A DNA stretch of 44,351 bases from an uncultured Lachnospiraceae bacterium (GCA_905234245.1 CAJOGN010000010.1:1-44351), one strand, 5' to 3'. Shown: positions 16,237 to 26,528, counted from the stretch's first letter. Made by a program: numbers and translations. Notes: generated by a model from the sequence alone, not told the origin.

Positions 16237-17381
16237 TTACTTTCCTTTCCCTTAGTTTCATAATCAAATTCATATAATGTGTTAAGCTTAATATCTTCAC
16301 CTTCAACTCCCATTACCTCAGATATCTCTATGAGCTTACGCTCTCCATTAGGTAATCTTCCTAAATGAATAAATATGTCAATTGCTGACGCTATCTGCTT
16401 ACGAATAGCAAGAACTGGAATCTCCATTCCCTGCAAAACCATAGTCTCTAATCGCGATATCATATCAATAGATGAGTTAGCATGTCCTGTACTTAGACTT
16501 CCGTCATGTCCTGTATTACAAGCTTGTAGAACCTCAATAGCTTCCGCCCCACGACATTCTCCGACTATAATCCTATTAGGTCGCATACGAAGTGATGTAC
16601 GAACAAGATCCCTTATTGTTACTTCCAGCTCACCTTCAATATTTTCTCTTCTTGCTTCCAGCCTGACTAAATTATCGATTCCTATTACCTGAAGCTCTGC
16701 TGCATCTTCAATTGTTATTACGCGCTCATCCTCTGGTATATATTCTGTAAGAGCATTTAAAAAGGTTGTCTTACCTGAACCAGTTCCTCCAGAAATGAAG
16801 ATATTATATCTTGCTCTGATTAACCTCCCAAGAAATTCCTTAATCTCTTCACTTATAGAGTTAAGCTCTATAAGTCTGTTAAGTGTTATTGGTTCCTTGG
16901 AGAATCTTCTGATTGACATTACACTTCCATCAATAGCTATAGGCGGTAACACAATATTTACTCGGGACCCATCCTCTAACCTTGTATCAACAATAGGTGT
17001 AGTCTCGTTAATAATCTGATTGTTTGCCCCAACAATCTGTTGTATTACATCATCTAGCTTTTCCTTGGAACTGAAGCTCTCATTAGTCTCAATCACCTTG
17101 CCCCTCTTCTCTATAAATATGTGATTAAAACCATTAATCATTATCTCTGTAATATCATCATCCTCTAATAATCTCGAAAGAACATCATACTTTCTTAGGG
17201 AGTAAAAGAGTTCCTTCTGAAGCCTCATCCTCTCATCAACATCAATAGGATACTCCTTGGCAAATATACATATTTCCTCCTGGATTCTGTCCATTATTCC
17301 TTCGTCATCTATATCAGTATTGATATCAAAGCTGTCGAATAGTCTTGCCTCTATCCCTCGAAAAATATCATTGTAATCCAT
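16179..17381 (-). CDS. tadA: TadA/CpaF secretion ATPase
   Basis: This 400-residue hexameric ATPase powers Tad pilus assembly at the inner face of the membrane. It has Walker A GGTGSGKTT at 198-206, the ITIEDAAELQ Asp box, MRPNRIIVGECRGAEA as Walker B region, and the His box GHDGSLSTGHANS. The N-terminal domain (about 1-170) is typical of CpaF. It lies between the TadZ-like gene and tadB. Confidence 0.95.
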   Translation of the reverse strand: MDYNDIFRGIEARLFDSFDINTDIDDEGIMDRIQEEICIFAKEYPIDVDERMRLQKELFYSLRKYDVLSRLLEDDDITEIMINGFNHIFIEKRGKVIETNESFSSKEKLDDVIQQIVGANNQIINETTPIVDTRLEDGSRVNIVLPPIAIDGSVMSIRRFSKEPITLNRLIELNSISEEIKEFLGRLIRARYNIFISGGTGSGKTTFLNALTEYIPEDERVITIEDAAELQVIGIDNLVRLEARRENIEGELEVTIRDLVRTSLRMRPNRIIVGECRGAEAIEVLQACNTGHDGSLSTGHANSSIDMISRLETMVLQGMEIPVLAIRKQIASAIDIFIHLGRLPNGERKLIEISEVMGVEGEDIKLNTLYEFDYETKGKESKWVRKADLQNTEKLLRTQE

Positions 17382-17393
17382 AGCATATGCCCT

Positions 17394-18335
17394 CTAATAA
17401 TTCTGACTTCGAACATAACGTCCAAGATTACCTGTAAGTAATTCTTCAAGCTGATAGCAGCCTTCGCTTAGATTATTTGCTGACATTAGTAGCTCAATAC
17501 TTGTTGTCTTTACTCCTAAGTTCTTAATAAAGTCTCTCATATCATCCTGCTCTAACTTGTAATAATCTCCGCGCTTATTAATCAGTACACAATTTCTTGC
17601 ATATTCTATTATTTCCTTAAAGCCCTGATTAATATCATCTAGAACAAATACATAGGCATCATAGCCAAGAGAATCAATGTACTCTATTAACATTTTCCAT
17701 TGATTTCGACTTATGGAAATAATATCTGTTGGAGTCAGCGCAAAAGGAAGAATATCGACTCCCTTATATTCATCTATCAAGTCCTTAATCTCCTCTGACT
17801 TACTATTCTCAAGCTTATATATAACATCAACAATACTTCCTCTTGGTCCGTCACGAATCAGCCTTCTTATTATTGGAAGATGCATAGTATCTATTAATAA
17901 AACCTTCATTTCTTCTGATAGCATCTGACTCATACTCAGTCCATACATCTCTGTTAACTCGTGATGAGACGGAGAGTATACAGCGAAGCTTTTGGCAGAT
18001 GATCTGCTTTGTCTAATCCCACTTATCATCTTATGCAGTCCATCCATTGGCCCGTATTTATATACGTAACACCCATCTTCATTACTTAAACTATCAATAG
18101 TAGAAGTAAGTATCACCAGCTTGCCTAAGTTAGCTCTACTTCCTTCAACACTACTTAGCTCTTCATAAAACTTATCTCCTATAATTGAATAATCATATCT
18201 GACATTATTTAAGCTCTCTTCAAAATCTGCTACTGTTGTATAGGTAGCAAAGCTGTTGCCAGAGCATTTTCCATATAGATAAGTAAGAAGGCTGTCTACA
18301 TACTTCTCGTCAAAATCGCATAAAGCAATCTTCAC
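17394..18335 (-). CDS. CpaE/TadZ-like protein with degenerate ATPase domain
   Basis: The N-terminus (about 1-110) resembles a receiver-like domain (KIALCDFDEKYVDSLL). The rest has the layout of a MinD/ParA-like CpaE/TadZ ATPase. Where the deviant Walker A should be, the sequence is AVYSPSHHELTEMYG without the GKT/GKS core, so ATP binding is probably lost. TadZ proteins place the pilus machine in the cell. The start is GTG at 18335, with GGAGGT 6 bp upstream, overlapping the upstream stop by four bases. This gives 313 residues rather than a longer frame opening at 18395. Confidence 0.7.
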   Translation of the reverse strand: MKIALCDFDEKYVDSLLTYLYGKCSGNSFATYTTVADFEESLNNVRYDYSIIGDKFYEELSSVEGSRANLGKLVILTSTIDSLSNEDGCYVYKYGPMDGLHKMISGIRQSRSSAKSFAVYSPSHHELTEMYGLSMSQMLSEEMKVLLIDTMHLPIIRRLIRDGPRGSIVDVIYKLENSKSEEIKDLIDEYKGVDILPFALTPTDIISISRNQWKMLIEYIDSLGYDAYVFVLDDINQGFKEIIEYARNCVLINKRGDYYKLEQDDMRDFIKNLGVKTTSIELLMSANNLSEGCYQLEELLTGNLGRYVRSQNY

Positions 18336-18841
18336 ATTAACACCTCCATTCCAATACTTGTGATAAAGCCAATTAGCATACATACAGAAAAGCAAATATA
18401 GCTACTCTCACCTTCTGGAATATAGTGAGAAATCACACCTGTACTAATGCAGTTCTTAACATGGCTTGCAACTGAATGCATCTTGCGTCTTAGTTCTCTA
18501 TGAATTAGCAAACGAACTACTCCTGTAAGTGCTGCTATTACAAAAGAACAGACTATAAATCTTATTAAAATCTGTGTGGGGCAAAAAACAGATATTACGG
18601 AAAACAACTTGATGTCTCCCGCTCCAAGCGCCTTAAGAAAATAGAATATAAAGAGTGCCAAAGGCGTTAATAAGGCGCGAATTAAGTAGATATATGCTTC
18701 ACTCCAACCATTGAGGATTATCATTGTAGCAAAGGCTATTACATATCCACTTACTATTAATAAATTGGGTATCTTCTTCGTTAATAAATCACAGGCAGCC
18801 GCAATAGTTAGGATTACTACCGCTACCGTATATGCCTGCAT
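18332..18841 (-). CDS. cpaA: A24 prepilin peptidase, CpaA/TadV-like
   Basis: This polytopic membrane peptidase of about 169 residues removes the leader of Flp prepilin. The two aspartates are in ACDLLTKKIPN (Asp18) and the GAGD motif of LGAGDIKLFS. About five hydrophobic segments are visible. It is the first gene of the tad operon. The ATG at 18841 is preferred over upstream GTG/ATG codons because GAGGT lies 7 bp before it. Confidence 0.88.
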   Translation of the reverse strand: MQAYTVAVVILTIAAACDLLTKKIPNLLIVSGYVIAFATMIILNGWSEAYIYLIRALLTPLALFIFYFLKALGAGDIKLFSVISVFCPTQILIRFIVCSFVIAALTGVVRLLIHRELRRKMHSVASHVKNCISTGVISHYIPEGESSYICFSVCMLIGFITSIGMEVLM

Positions 18842-18867
18842 AAGCATCACCTCTTTTCGTAATTCAA

Positions 18868-18896
18868 ATTATATGGATATATTCCACAAATGTCTA
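18868..18896 (-). promoter_or_regulatory. sigma-A promoter of the tad operon
   Basis: On the minus strand -35 TAGACA (18891-18896, one mismatch) and -10 TATAAT (18868-18873, perfect) are 17 bp apart. Transcription would start near 18861, with a leader of about 20 nt before cpaA. It is the only clear promoter found for the eleven tad genes. Confidence 0.82.
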
Positions 18897-18969
18897 TAAG
18901 CGTTTTATGGAAATTGCGGAGTTGTTGATTTTGCATATTTTCGACCCTTGTCTCTCATTACATTTGCAC

Positions 18970-18997
18970 AAAAAAGAGAATACCTCTTAAGGTATTC
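18970..18997 (-). terminator. rho-independent terminator after the glycosyltransferase gene
   Basis: GAATACCT (18978-18985) and AGGTATTC (18990-18997) pair with a 4-nt loop. On the minus strand they are followed by TCTTTTTT (18970-18977). The hairpin starts just after the stop of the 18999 gene and separates the lipid operon from the tad promoter. Confidence 0.9.
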
Positions 18998-18998
18998 C

Positions 18999-20153
18999 CT
19001 ATTTTTTCGTAATTTTCTCCACAAAGTCGCACCAATCGTCCCTTGCATTTTCATTTATGGAAATCTCCTGGCTTGCAAGCATCTTGGCTCTGTTCTCAGG
19101 CTTTAGCAATGCTGTAATTGCTGATGCTAAATCTTTCCTAACATTCTCGACATATACACTCATTCCCCTGGCGTCAAAATACTTGACATTGAAGGTCTCA
19201 CAACCTGGTATCGGAGATATATGAATTAATGGCACCCTTGCCACTGCAGCCTCAGTGGAGGATAAGCCTCCCGGCTTACTAATTACAATATCGCAGCTCT
19301 TCATGTAATCCGACATATTATCTGTTCTCTTAAGAACAGTAATATGCTCTTTGTGTCTGGAATGGAGCTTCTTGTACATTTTATCATTATTACCACAGAT
19401 AACTATGCCATGAAGCTTACGACTATGAATGATTCCCTCATCAACCTTCTTATTAAATCTCTTGATGTAGCCTGATAGTATAGATGTCACTTGTGGAATG
19501 GAGCCTGCGCCCACGCTTCCTCCTACAACAAGAATATGTCTTAAGTTAGGGGACAAGTTCAACTCCTCTAAGACTGCCCTGTCAACACCCTTGCTTCTGT
19601 CAGAGAATTGCTCACGAACCGGAATTCCACAAGGAATTAGCTTCTCTCTTGGCATTCCCCTGGAAACAAAATCTTCTATACAATCTTCACCAGGGACACA
19701 ATAGTAATCAATATCTGTCTCTGCTGTAAATGGTATTGGAATATAATCTGTAGCTATATAAAATGTTGGCGGCAACTCGATCTTGTGGTTTTTCAGCATT
19801 GTTATCATCTCTGCCGGATACAGATGTGACATTATGATTCCATCGAATTCATTCTTCTGTAAGTACTTCTTCATAAGGTATGCAACTGCACCGTTAACAT
19901 AGTATACAGGTGACATAATTGGAATCTTGCTTACCATTTCCCCTGCGAAATATAAGGAGCCGAATACCTTAGGTGCAATCTGTACCAGCCTGATATATGC
20001 TCCACCCACCTTGTCGGCCGCCTTATCATTAATTAAATTGTATGGGTCAAGAAATGTTACTTCATGACCTCTCTTGATTAACTCATCCTCAACAGCATGG
20101 GCAGCGGAGTTGTGTCCACCACCTGTGCTACACGACATAACGAGATATCTCAT
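18999..20153 (-). CDS. MGDG synthase / UgtP-like glycolipid glycosyltransferase
   Basis: This 384-residue GT28-type enzyme probably adds a hexose from a UDP-sugar to diacylglycerol, making membrane glycolipids or lipoteichoic acid anchors. The N-terminal loop STGGGHNSAAHAV (about 9-21) is the MGDG-synthase signature. HLYPAEM, VGGSVGAGS and the UDP-binding KPGGLSSTEA agree. It overlaps plsY by four bases (ATGA), placing it with phospholipid synthesis. Sugar and number of additions cannot be told from sequence. Confidence 0.86.
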   Translation of the reverse strand: MRYLVMSCSTGGGHNSAAHAVEDELIKRGHEVTFLDPYNLINDKAADKVGGAYIRLVQIAPKVFGSLYFAGEMVSKIPIMSPVYYVNGAVAYLMKKYLQKNEFDGIIMSHLYPAEMITMLKNHKIELPPTFYIATDYIPIPFTAETDIDYYCVPGEDCIEDFVSRGMPREKLIPCGIPVREQFSDRSKGVDRAVLEELNLSPNLRHILVVGGSVGAGSIPQVTSILSGYIKRFNKKVDEGIIHSRKLHGIVICGNNDKMYKKLHSRHKEHITVLKRTDNMSDYMKSCDIVISKPGGLSSTEAAVARVPLIHISPIPGCETFNVKYFDARGMSVYVENVRKDLASAITALLKPENRAKMLASQEISINENARDDWCDFVEKITKK

Positions 20154-20809
20154 ACTTTAGTACGTCCTTTTTCTTCTATTATTTTCCACTTAATAATTGA
20201 AAGGGAGAATCTTCCTCTATCTTCTTTGCTAAGAAGTAATCTCAGACAAACCAATACAGTGACTGCTATATAGGCAATTACAACTGCCGGCCTGTAATCT
20301 AAGAAGGGGCATATAACTGCCGCTGTAACATATGTTACGATTGTCTTGTAGAAGTCAGGCTTAATAACAATAATCACTGAATATACAATAAATGCTATTG
20401 CTAATAGCAAAAGTGGCTTATAGTCAGGTACTAGGCCAAGCAAAGCCCCAAAGGTTGCTGCAATACCTTTTCCGCCTCTGAACTTATAGAAAATCGGCAG
20501 TATATGACCAACAACTGGTGACAACATAACAAGGGCCATCAAATACTCATTATGAGCCACCGAGTCTACATATATACCGCATAAAAATACAGGGGTAAAG
20601 CCTTTGGCCAAATCACAGATTACTGTAATAACACCACACCAGAAGCCTCCCACTTCGAAGGCATTGAAGGTTCCAGGATTGTGGTCCTTAGCGTCCCTGG
20701 TTATGTCCTTATGAGTAAAGACGTATCCCCATATCTTGGCAAAAAGTATTGAACCTAATAAATATCCGATTATTGCAAATATTATATACTGTACTTCGTA
20801 GCTTACCAA
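20150..20809 (-). CDS. plsY: glycerol-3-phosphate acyltransferase PlsY
   Basis: PlsY moves an acyl group from acyl-phosphate to glycerol-3-phosphate, the first step of phospholipid synthesis in the membrane. Motifs are GYLLGSILFAKI, DHNPGTFNAFEVGG (a variant of the usual GSGNIGATN) and FRGGKGIAATFGALLG. Five or more membrane segments are seen. The frame opens earlier, but the best start is TTG at 20809, one base after the lgt stop and with AAGGAAG upstream. That gives 219 residues, the normal size. Confidence 0.92.
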   Translation of the reverse strand: MVSYEVQYIIFAIIGYLLGSILFAKIWGYVFTHKDITRDAKDHNPGTFNAFEVGGFWCGVITVICDLAKGFTPVFLCGIYVDSVAHNEYLMALVMLSPVVGHILPIFYKFRGGKGIAATFGALLGLVPDYKPLLLLAIAFIVYSVIIVIKPDFYKTIVTYVTAAVICPFLDYRPAVVIAYIAVTVLVCLRLLLSKEDRGRFSLSIIKWKIIEEKGRTKV

Positions 20810-20810
20810 A

Positions 20811-21602
20811 TTAACTTCCTTCTTGTTCTTTATTCTTCTTATTCTTATTAGCTCTGATGATAATCCAGACAATTCCAGCTATAACCATGACAATACTTAT
20901 CCATTGTGAAGTATATAGCCATAGGAATCGACCACGATACTCATCATACCTATAGAACTCTAACACAAATCTTACTATACCATAAAGAATAAAATATGTG
21001 GGAAGTGTATAGTCGCATTTTCTAAACCAATATAGCAAGAATAGTACAAGGGCAATTACAAATAAGCAAATGCTCTCTACAATCTGGACTGGGAAAAGTT
21101 CAATTCCAGCAGGTGCAATTAACGAGTCCTCAGGGAATACTACTGCAAATGGCCCGTGATATGGCTTACCATAGCAACATCCTGCAAGGAAGCATCCTAT
21201 TCGTCCGAAGGCATGTGCTAAGGGTATGGCAAATGTGTAATTACTAATATAATCCCATGCATCTATCTTATGTACCTTGCCAGCAATAAACACTAATATC
21301 ACCGCAAGAATTACTCCACCATAGAACACAAATCCTCCGCTAATAAGCGATACAAGAACCTGTGGTTCACCAATTCTATCCCATGGAATATCATGTAAAC
21401 TAACTATAATAAAAAGTAGCTTGGAGCCTACTATTCCACCAAGCAGCCCATAGCCTTCTAGTATAACGAAATCCCATATGTCCTTCTTGTCTCGAAATAG
21501 TATTAATAATACTACAATTATATTGGCTATTATACCTCCTGTGACAATCATGGTGCCATAGGCTGGGATTCTAAATAAACCAAAATCTAAATAAGTGCTC
21601 AT
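20811..21602 (-). CDS. lgt: prolipoprotein diacylglyceryl transferase
   Basis: Lgt attaches diacylglycerol to the lipobox cysteine of prolipoproteins. This 263-residue polytopic protein has the signature HAFGRIGCFLAGCCYG with His130 and Arg134. A late segment has the expected IVRFVLEFYR. It is followed at once by plsY, so diacylglycerol-lipid use and synthesis are grouped. The ribosome binding site GAGG is 6 bp before the ATG. Confidence 0.96.
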   Translation of the reverse strand: MSTYLDFGLFRIPAYGTMIVTGGIIANIIVVLLILFRDKKDIWDFVILEGYGLLGGIVGSKLLFIIVSLHDIPWDRIGEPQVLVSLISGGFVFYGGVILAVILVFIAGKVHKIDAWDYISNYTFAIPLAHAFGRIGCFLAGCCYGKPYHGPFAVVFPEDSLIAPAGIELFPVQIVESICLFVIALVLFLLYWFRKCDYTLPTYFILYGIVRFVLEFYRYDEYRGRFLWLYTSQWISIVMVIAGIVWIIIRANKNKKNKEQEGS

Positions 21603-21639
21603 TTATTGCCTCATTATACTAACCATAACACATAAATAA

Positions 21640-21662
21640 CCTCTGTCGAATATCGACAGAGG
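21640..21662 (-). terminator. hairpin after the DUF4190 genes, probable terminator
   Basis: A perfect 10-bp stem (CCTCTGTCGA / TCGACAGAGG) with a 3-nt loop lies about 26 bp past the stop of the 21689 gene. On the minus strand the following sequence is only moderately T-rich (GTTATTTATG), so termination may be incomplete and lgt may be partly co-transcribed. Confidence 0.6.
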
Positions 21663-21688
21663 TATTCATTAAACTAATTAATTAAATC

Positions 21689-22246
21689 TTAGTAACCACC
21701 TGCTGTTGCAAAAACAGCTGCGCAACCAATTGCAAGCCAGAAAATAAGTCCACCTACAACATCAATGATTCCGAAGATTAAACCAATAATACCAGTAATT
21801 CTACCAGCCTTAACCTGTCCATCATCAACTCCTGGATTAGCCATCATGAACTTCTTCGCCCAGCTCATTGCTAATGCTCCGAATACGATTGCTAAAATAC
21901 CAAAGACTACTGTCCAGCCAACAAGAATTGATGCACAAAGTGAAACAATACCAAATACCATAATCTGTGCAGGACTATGTCCTATATCAACATAATTATT
22001 AAAGCCCTGATTATTATATTGTGGCTGTTGTTGATACTGTTGCTGTTGATATTGCTGTTGTTGATATTGTTGCTGTTGCTGATATTGTGGCTGTGGCTGA
22101 GCCTGTTGTGGCTGCTCTGTCTGTGCCTGTGCCTGCTGACCTTGCATCTGCTCTGTCTGTGGCTGAGCCTGCTGAGTCTGTGGCTCTGGTGCCTGTCCTT
22201 GTGGATTCACATTTTGACCATTCTGGTCGTTATCATAATATGCCAT
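21689..22246 (-). CDS. Gln/Pro-rich DUF4190-like membrane protein
   Basis: This 185-residue protein has a polar N-terminal half (about 1-82) made mostly of Gln, Pro, Ala and Tyr, with YQQQQ-type tandem repeats at 55-77. The C-terminal half has two to three membrane segments (about 92-128 and 148-180), with the GIVSLCASILVGWTVVFGIL and GRITGIIGLIFGIIDVV halves typical of DUF4190. The function is unknown. The start shares a base with the upstream stop (TAATG), with GGAGGT before it. Confidence 0.75.
   Translation of the reverse strand: MAYYDNDQNGQNVNPQGQAPEPQTQQAQPQTEQMQGQQAQAQTEQPQQAQPQPQYQQQQQYQQQQYQQQQYQQQPQYNNQGFNNYVDIGHSPAQIMVFGIVSLCASILVGWTVVFGILAIVFGALAMSWAKKFMMANPGVDDGQVKAGRITGIIGLIFGIIDVVGGLIFWLAIGCAAVFATAGGY
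22016..22084. repeat. in-frame 15-18 bp tandem repeat encoding YQQQQ units
   Basis: Four tandem units code for Tyr followed by three to five Gln and Pro in the DUF4190-like protein. The CAG/CAA-rich DNA is prone to slippage. Unit lengths are multiples of three, so copy changes would keep the frame. Confidence 0.8.
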
Positions 22247-22638
22247 TATTGTACCTCCGTTACGTTAGTTGAATTGTTAATCTCATTAACAGCCTGATTT
22301 AAGCCCTGCTCAATCTGCTGCTTCTCTTCCGGTGTTAAAGAATCATAGCCTTCCTTAATTGCTGCTGTTCCAAGTGCAATACAAGCTACACAAGCAACCA
22401 ACGTAATTATACCATAAATCAAACCAATTATTGATGTAACAAGTCCTCCTACACCCATTCCCTTCTTCTCAGGAAACTTCTTCATAGATATAGCACTTAA
22501 GATAATACCTACAATACCACCTACAATGGCAACAACAAGTAATATCACACTTACTATTATGTTCGACACTCCAAGTGCTCCACCTATTATTGCTGCTACT
22601 AGCGAACAAATTCCTACAATTAAAGCTGCTATTGGCAT
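22246..22638 (-). CDS. DUF4190-like small membrane protein
   Basis: This 130-residue protein has an N-terminal hydrophobic half with two to three membrane helices (about 3-50 and 62-92). A cytoplasmic or surface tail rich in Glu, Gln and Asn (SLTPEEKQQIEQGLNQ) follows. It resembles the neighbouring DUF4190 protein in its membrane part, with which it forms a two-gene operon under its own promoter. The function is not known. A GGGAGGT site precedes the ATG at 22638. Confidence 0.72.
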   Translation of the reverse strand: MPIAALIVGICSLVAAIIGGALGVSNIIVSVILLVVAIVGGIVGIILSAISMKKFPEKKGMGVGGLVTSIIGLIYGIITLVACVACIALGTAAIKEGYDSLTPEEKQQIEQGLNQAVNEINNSTNVTEVQ

Positions 22639-22671
22639 AACTCTACCTCCCTTAATTAAAAAATTTACATA

Positions 22672-22700
22672 ATTATATTATAAATATTCACATTCGTCAA
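22672..22700 (-). promoter_or_regulatory. sigma-A promoter of the DUF4190 gene pair
   Basis: On the minus strand -35 TTGACG (22695-22700) and -10 TATAAT (22672-22677) are 17 bp apart. It lies in the 74-bp gap after rpoC. No hairpin terminator is seen between rpoC and this promoter. Confidence 0.82.
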
Positions 22701-22712
22701 AATGTTTTCTGA

Positions 22713-25700
22713 TTACTCACCATCATTTATATCTGATAGTAATCTTGAAAGTCCCGAACTTACGGAATTCTCTTCTGTAGGAGCTTCCTCAACTGGTGCC
22801 TTTTCTACTACGTCTTCTTCCATCTCTAATAACTTGCTTGCCTCTTCCCTTGCTTTCGCAATCTGACGAGACATCTCGTTATCATAGGTTGTGTTAATCT
22901 TGATGTTGCTGTATCTCTTCATACCAGTTCCGGCAGGGATAAGCTTACCTAAGATAACACTTTCCTTAAGTCCGATTAATGGGTCAATCTTGCCCTTAAT
23001 TGCTGCACCAGTAAGAACCTTAGTAGTCTCCTGGAAGGAAGCAGCTGATAAGAATGACTCTGTTGCAAGACTTGCCTTAGTAATACCAAGAAGAATCTGT
23101 TCGCCCTCTGCAGGCTCCTTGCCTTCTTCTTCAAGTCTCTTATTAACAGCCTCGAATTCAAGTACATCAACCTGTGTTCCTGGCAAATAATCAGAGTCTC
23201 CTGAACTGTCAACTCTAACCTTCTTAAGCATTTGATGAACAATAACCTCAATATGCTTATCGTTGATATCAACACCTTGCAGACGATATACTCTTTGAAC
23301 CTCACGAAGCATGTAATCCTGAACAGCTCTAACGCCCTTAATGTCGATAATATCATGTGGGTTAACAGAACCTTCTGTTAATTCTTCACCCTTCTCAATT
23401 ACCTGACCGTCACGTACCTTAATACGTGAACCATAAGGGATTAGATATCTCTTCTCTTCGCCATCTTCACCAATTACGGCTACTTCTCTCTGCTTCTTAT
23501 TCTCCTTGATCTCAATAGTTCCTGCAATCTCAGATATAATAGCAAGTCCCTTAGGCTTTCTTGCCTCGAAAATCTCTTCTACTCTAGGAAGACCTTGAGT
23601 AATATCGTTACCGGCAACACCACCTGTATGGAATGTTCTCATAGTAAGCTGTGTACCTGGCTCACCGATTGACTGAGCAGCAATAATACCAATTGCTTCA
23701 CCAACCTGTACGGCATTACCAGTAGCCATGTTAGCACCATAACATTTTGCACATACACCCTGACGAGAGCGACATGTAAGGATTGTTCTAATTTTAATCT
23801 TAGCCTTCTCCTTAACTGTAGGATTGTCCTTCTCTGCCTGGATAAGATCAGCGAATAACTTACCGTCTTCATTAACACCCTTAGTTACAATGGCCTCTGC
23901 TCTACGAGGTGTAATCATATGATTAGCCTTGACGATTACATTGCCATCTGCGTCACATATTGTCTCACAAGAGAATCTTCCTGTGATACGCTCCTGCAAT
24001 GACTCAATCTCTTCACGGCCTTCCATGAATGCCTTAACATACATTCCTGGCATCTCTTCGTTATTATCTTCAGCACAGTCTCTCTCTCTTACGATTAACT
24101 GCTGTGATACATCAACAAGACGTCTTGTAAGGTATCCAGAATCGGCTGTACGAAGAGCTGTATCTGACAGACCTTTACGAGCACCATGCGCAGACATGAA
24201 ATACTCTAATACATCAAGTCCCTCTCTAAAGTTAGACTTGATTGGAAGCTCAATAGTACGACCTGTTGTATCAGCCATAAGACCACGCATACCAGCAAGC
24301 TGCTTAATCTGCTTGTCAGAACCACGGGCTCCTGAATCAGCCATCATATGGATATTGTTGTACTGATCAAGACCTGATAACAGCTCATGTGTAAGAACAC
24401 TATCAGTGTCTTCCCATACAGTAACAACATCTCTATAACGTTCTTCTTCTGTCATCCAACCACGCTTATATCTCTTAGAAATCTCTGCAACTGTCTTCTC
24501 AGCTTCTGCAATAAGCTCAGCCTTCTTAGCAGGTACAGTCATATCTGAGATAGATACTGTCATGGCTGCCTGTGTTGAATACTTATATCCCATGGCCTTA
24601 ATATCATCTAATACCTCTGCAGTCTTAGTTGCACCATGAGTATTAATAACTTTCTCTAATATCTTCTTAAGCTGCTTCTTACCAACAAGCTCATCAACTT
24701 CAAGAACAAGCTCATTACCAGGAATTGTTCTGTCAACCATTCCTAAATCCTGAGGAATAATCTCGTTGAAGATTAATCTACCAACTGTTGACTCGATAAT
24801 TCCAGATAATACTTCGCCATCAACTTCTTTAGAGATACGAACCTTAACTCTCTCATGAAGAGATACTGCTTTGTTCTCATAAGCAAGAATAGCCTCGTTA
24901 ATATTCTTGTATATCTTCATCTCTTTTTCTTCAGGAACAATTCTCTCCTGTGTAAGATAGTAGATACCAAGAACCATATCCTGAGATGGTACCGCAACAG
25001 GACCACCATCAGAAGGCTTAAGCAAGTTGTTAGGAGAGAGTAGCATGAATCTACACTCAGCCTGCGCCTCAGCAGTAAGTGGTAGATGGACAGCCATCTG
25101 GTCTCCATCGAAATCGGCATTGTAAGCTGTACATACAAGTGGATGAAGCTTAATAGCCTTACCCTCTACAAGGATTGGCTCAAATGCCTGAATACCTAAT
25201 CTATGAAGTGTCGGAGCTCTGTTAAGCATAACTGGATGCTCCTTAATTACTTCTTCTAATACATCCCATACCTTAGGATCTAGCTTCTCAACCATCTTCT
25301 TGGCACTCTTAATATTGTGTGCCTCGCCTGTCTCAACAAGCACCTTCATAACAAATGGCTTGAATAACTCAATAGCCATTTCCTTAGGAAGACCACATTG
25401 ATAAATCTTAAGCTCTGGTCCTACTACGATAACGGAACGACCTGAATAGTCAACACGCTTACCAAGTAAGTTCTGACGGAAACGACCAGACTTACCTTTG
25501 AGCATATCAGATAATGACTTAAGGGCTCTGTTACCAGGGCCTGTAACGGCACGTCCACGACGACCATTATCAATTAATCCATCAACAGCTTCCTGAAGCA
25601 TACGCTTCTCGTTACGAACAACGATTTCAGGGGCGTTGATATCAAGTAGCTTCCTTAGACGATTGTTACGGTTAACAATTCTACGATATAAATCATTAAG

Positions 25701-26489
25701 GTCACTTGTTGCGAATCTTCCACCCTCTAACTGTACCATTGGACGAAGGTCAGGTGGGATTACAGGAATAACGTTAAGAATCATCCACTCTGGCTTATTG
25801 CCTGACTCTCTGAATGCCTCAACTACCTCTAATCTCTTAATAATTCTTGCACGCTTCTGGCCTGTAGCAGAATCTAATTCTTCCTTAAGTGCAGCTGCGT
25901 CTTCATCAAGGTCAATTGCTGATAACAGCTCCTGAACAGACTCTGCACCCATTCCTGCTCTAAATGAACCATTGCCATATGTCTCAACTGCATTAGTATA
26001 CTCATCCTGAGAGAGAATCTGCTTATATTCAAGATCTGTCTCTCCTGGATCTAATACGATATAGCTATGGAAATATAGTACCTTATCAAGTACTCTTGGT
26101 GATAAGTCAAGAAGTAATCCCATACGAGATGGAATACCCTTGAAGTACCATATATGAGATACTGGGCATGCCAACTCAATATGACCCATTCTCTCTCTAC
26201 GCACTGCTGCCTTAGTTACTTCAACGCCACACTTATCACACACTACGCCTTTGTAACGTATCTTCTTGTATTTACCACAATGACATTCCCAGTCTTTGCT
26301 TGGTCCGAAAATCTTCTCACAAAACAAGCCGTCCTTCTCTGGCTTTAACGTTCTATAATTAATTGTCTCGGGCTTCTTCACTTCACCATAAGACCATTCT
26401 CTTATCTTCTCTGGTGATGCCAAACCAATCTGAAGAGCGTCAAATTCAATTGGTTGATTTGTCTTATCTTTATTCATTGTACCTGGCAT
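22713..26489 (-). CDS. rpoC: RNA polymerase beta' subunit
   Basis: RpoC forms the catalytic core with RpoB. This 1258-residue protein has the N-terminal zinc site ([20 protein letters not shown]), the Mg-binding NADFDGDQM, the trigger-loop region ([19 protein letters not shown]) and the second zinc site ([13 protein letters not shown]). The acidic tail is short. It follows rpoB by 39 bp. The genes after it are not rpsL, rpsG or fusA as in most bacteria, but a DUF4190 pair. Confidence 0.99.
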   Translation of the reverse strand: MPGTMNKDKTNQPIEFDALQIGLASPEKIREWSYGEVKKPETINYRTLKPEKDGLFCEKIFGPSKDWECHCGKYKKIRYKGVVCDKCGVEVTKAAVRRERMGHIELACPVSHIWYFKGIPSRMGLLLDLSPRVLDKVLYFHSYIVLDPGETDLEYKQILSQDEYTNAVETYGNGSFRAGMGAESVQELLSAIDLDEDAAALKEELDSATGQKRARIIKRLEVVEAFRESGNKPEWMILNVIPVIPPDLRPMVQLEGGRFATSDLNDLYRRIVNRNNRLRKLLDINAPEIVVRNEKRMLQEAVDGLIDNGRRGRAVTGPGNRALKSLSDMLKGKSGRFRQNLLGKRVDYSGRSVIVVGPELKIYQCGLPKEMAIELFKPFVMKVLVETGEAHNIKSAKKMVEKLDPKVWDVLEEVIKEHPVMLNRAPTLHRLGIQAFEPILVEGKAIKLHPLVCTAYNADFDGDQMAVHLPLTAEAQAECRFMLLSPNNLLKPSDGGPVAVPSQDMVLGIYYLTQERIVPEEKEMKIYKNINEAILAYENKAVSLHERVKVRISKEVDGEVLSGIIESTVGRLIFNEIIPQDLGMVDRTIPGNELVLEVDELVGKKQLKKILEKVINTHGATKTAEVLDDIKAMGYKYSTQAAMTVSISDMTVPAKKAELIAEAEKTVAEISKRYKRGWMTEEERYRDVVTVWEDTDSVLTHELLSGLDQYNNIHMMADSGARGSDKQIKQLAGMRGLMADTTGRTIELPIKSNFREGLDVLEYFMSAHGARKGLSDTALRTADSGYLTRRLVDVSQQLIVRERDCAEDNNEEMPGMYVKAFMEGREEIESLQERITGRFSCETICDADGNVIVKANHMITPRRAEAIVTKGVNEDGKLFADLIQAEKDNPTVKEKAKIKIRTILTCRSRQGVCAKCYGANMATGNAVQVGEAIGIIAAQSIGEPGTQLTMRTFHTGGVAGNDITQGLPRVEEIFEARKPKGLAIISEIAGTIEIKENKKQREVAVIGEDGEEKRYLIPYGSRIKVRDGQVIEKGEELTEGSVNPHDIIDIKGVRAVQDYMLREVQRVYRLQGVDINDKHIEVIVHQMLKKVRVDSSGDSDYLPGTQVDVLEFEAVNKRLEEEGKEPAEGEQILLGITKASLATESFLSAASFQETTKVLTGAAIKGKIDPLIGLKESVILGKLIPAGTGMKRYSNIKINTTYDNEMSRQIAKAREEASKLLEMEEDVVEKAPVEEAPTEENSVSSGLSRLLSDINDGE

Positions 26490-26528
26490 GTATGAAACTC
26501 CCTTCTAAGTTCTACTTAACTTGGTTAA

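Noticed and set aside
21977-22297. Leu-rich open frame on the plus strand
   Set aside because: It is the reverse reading of the Gln repeat and shows no independent support.
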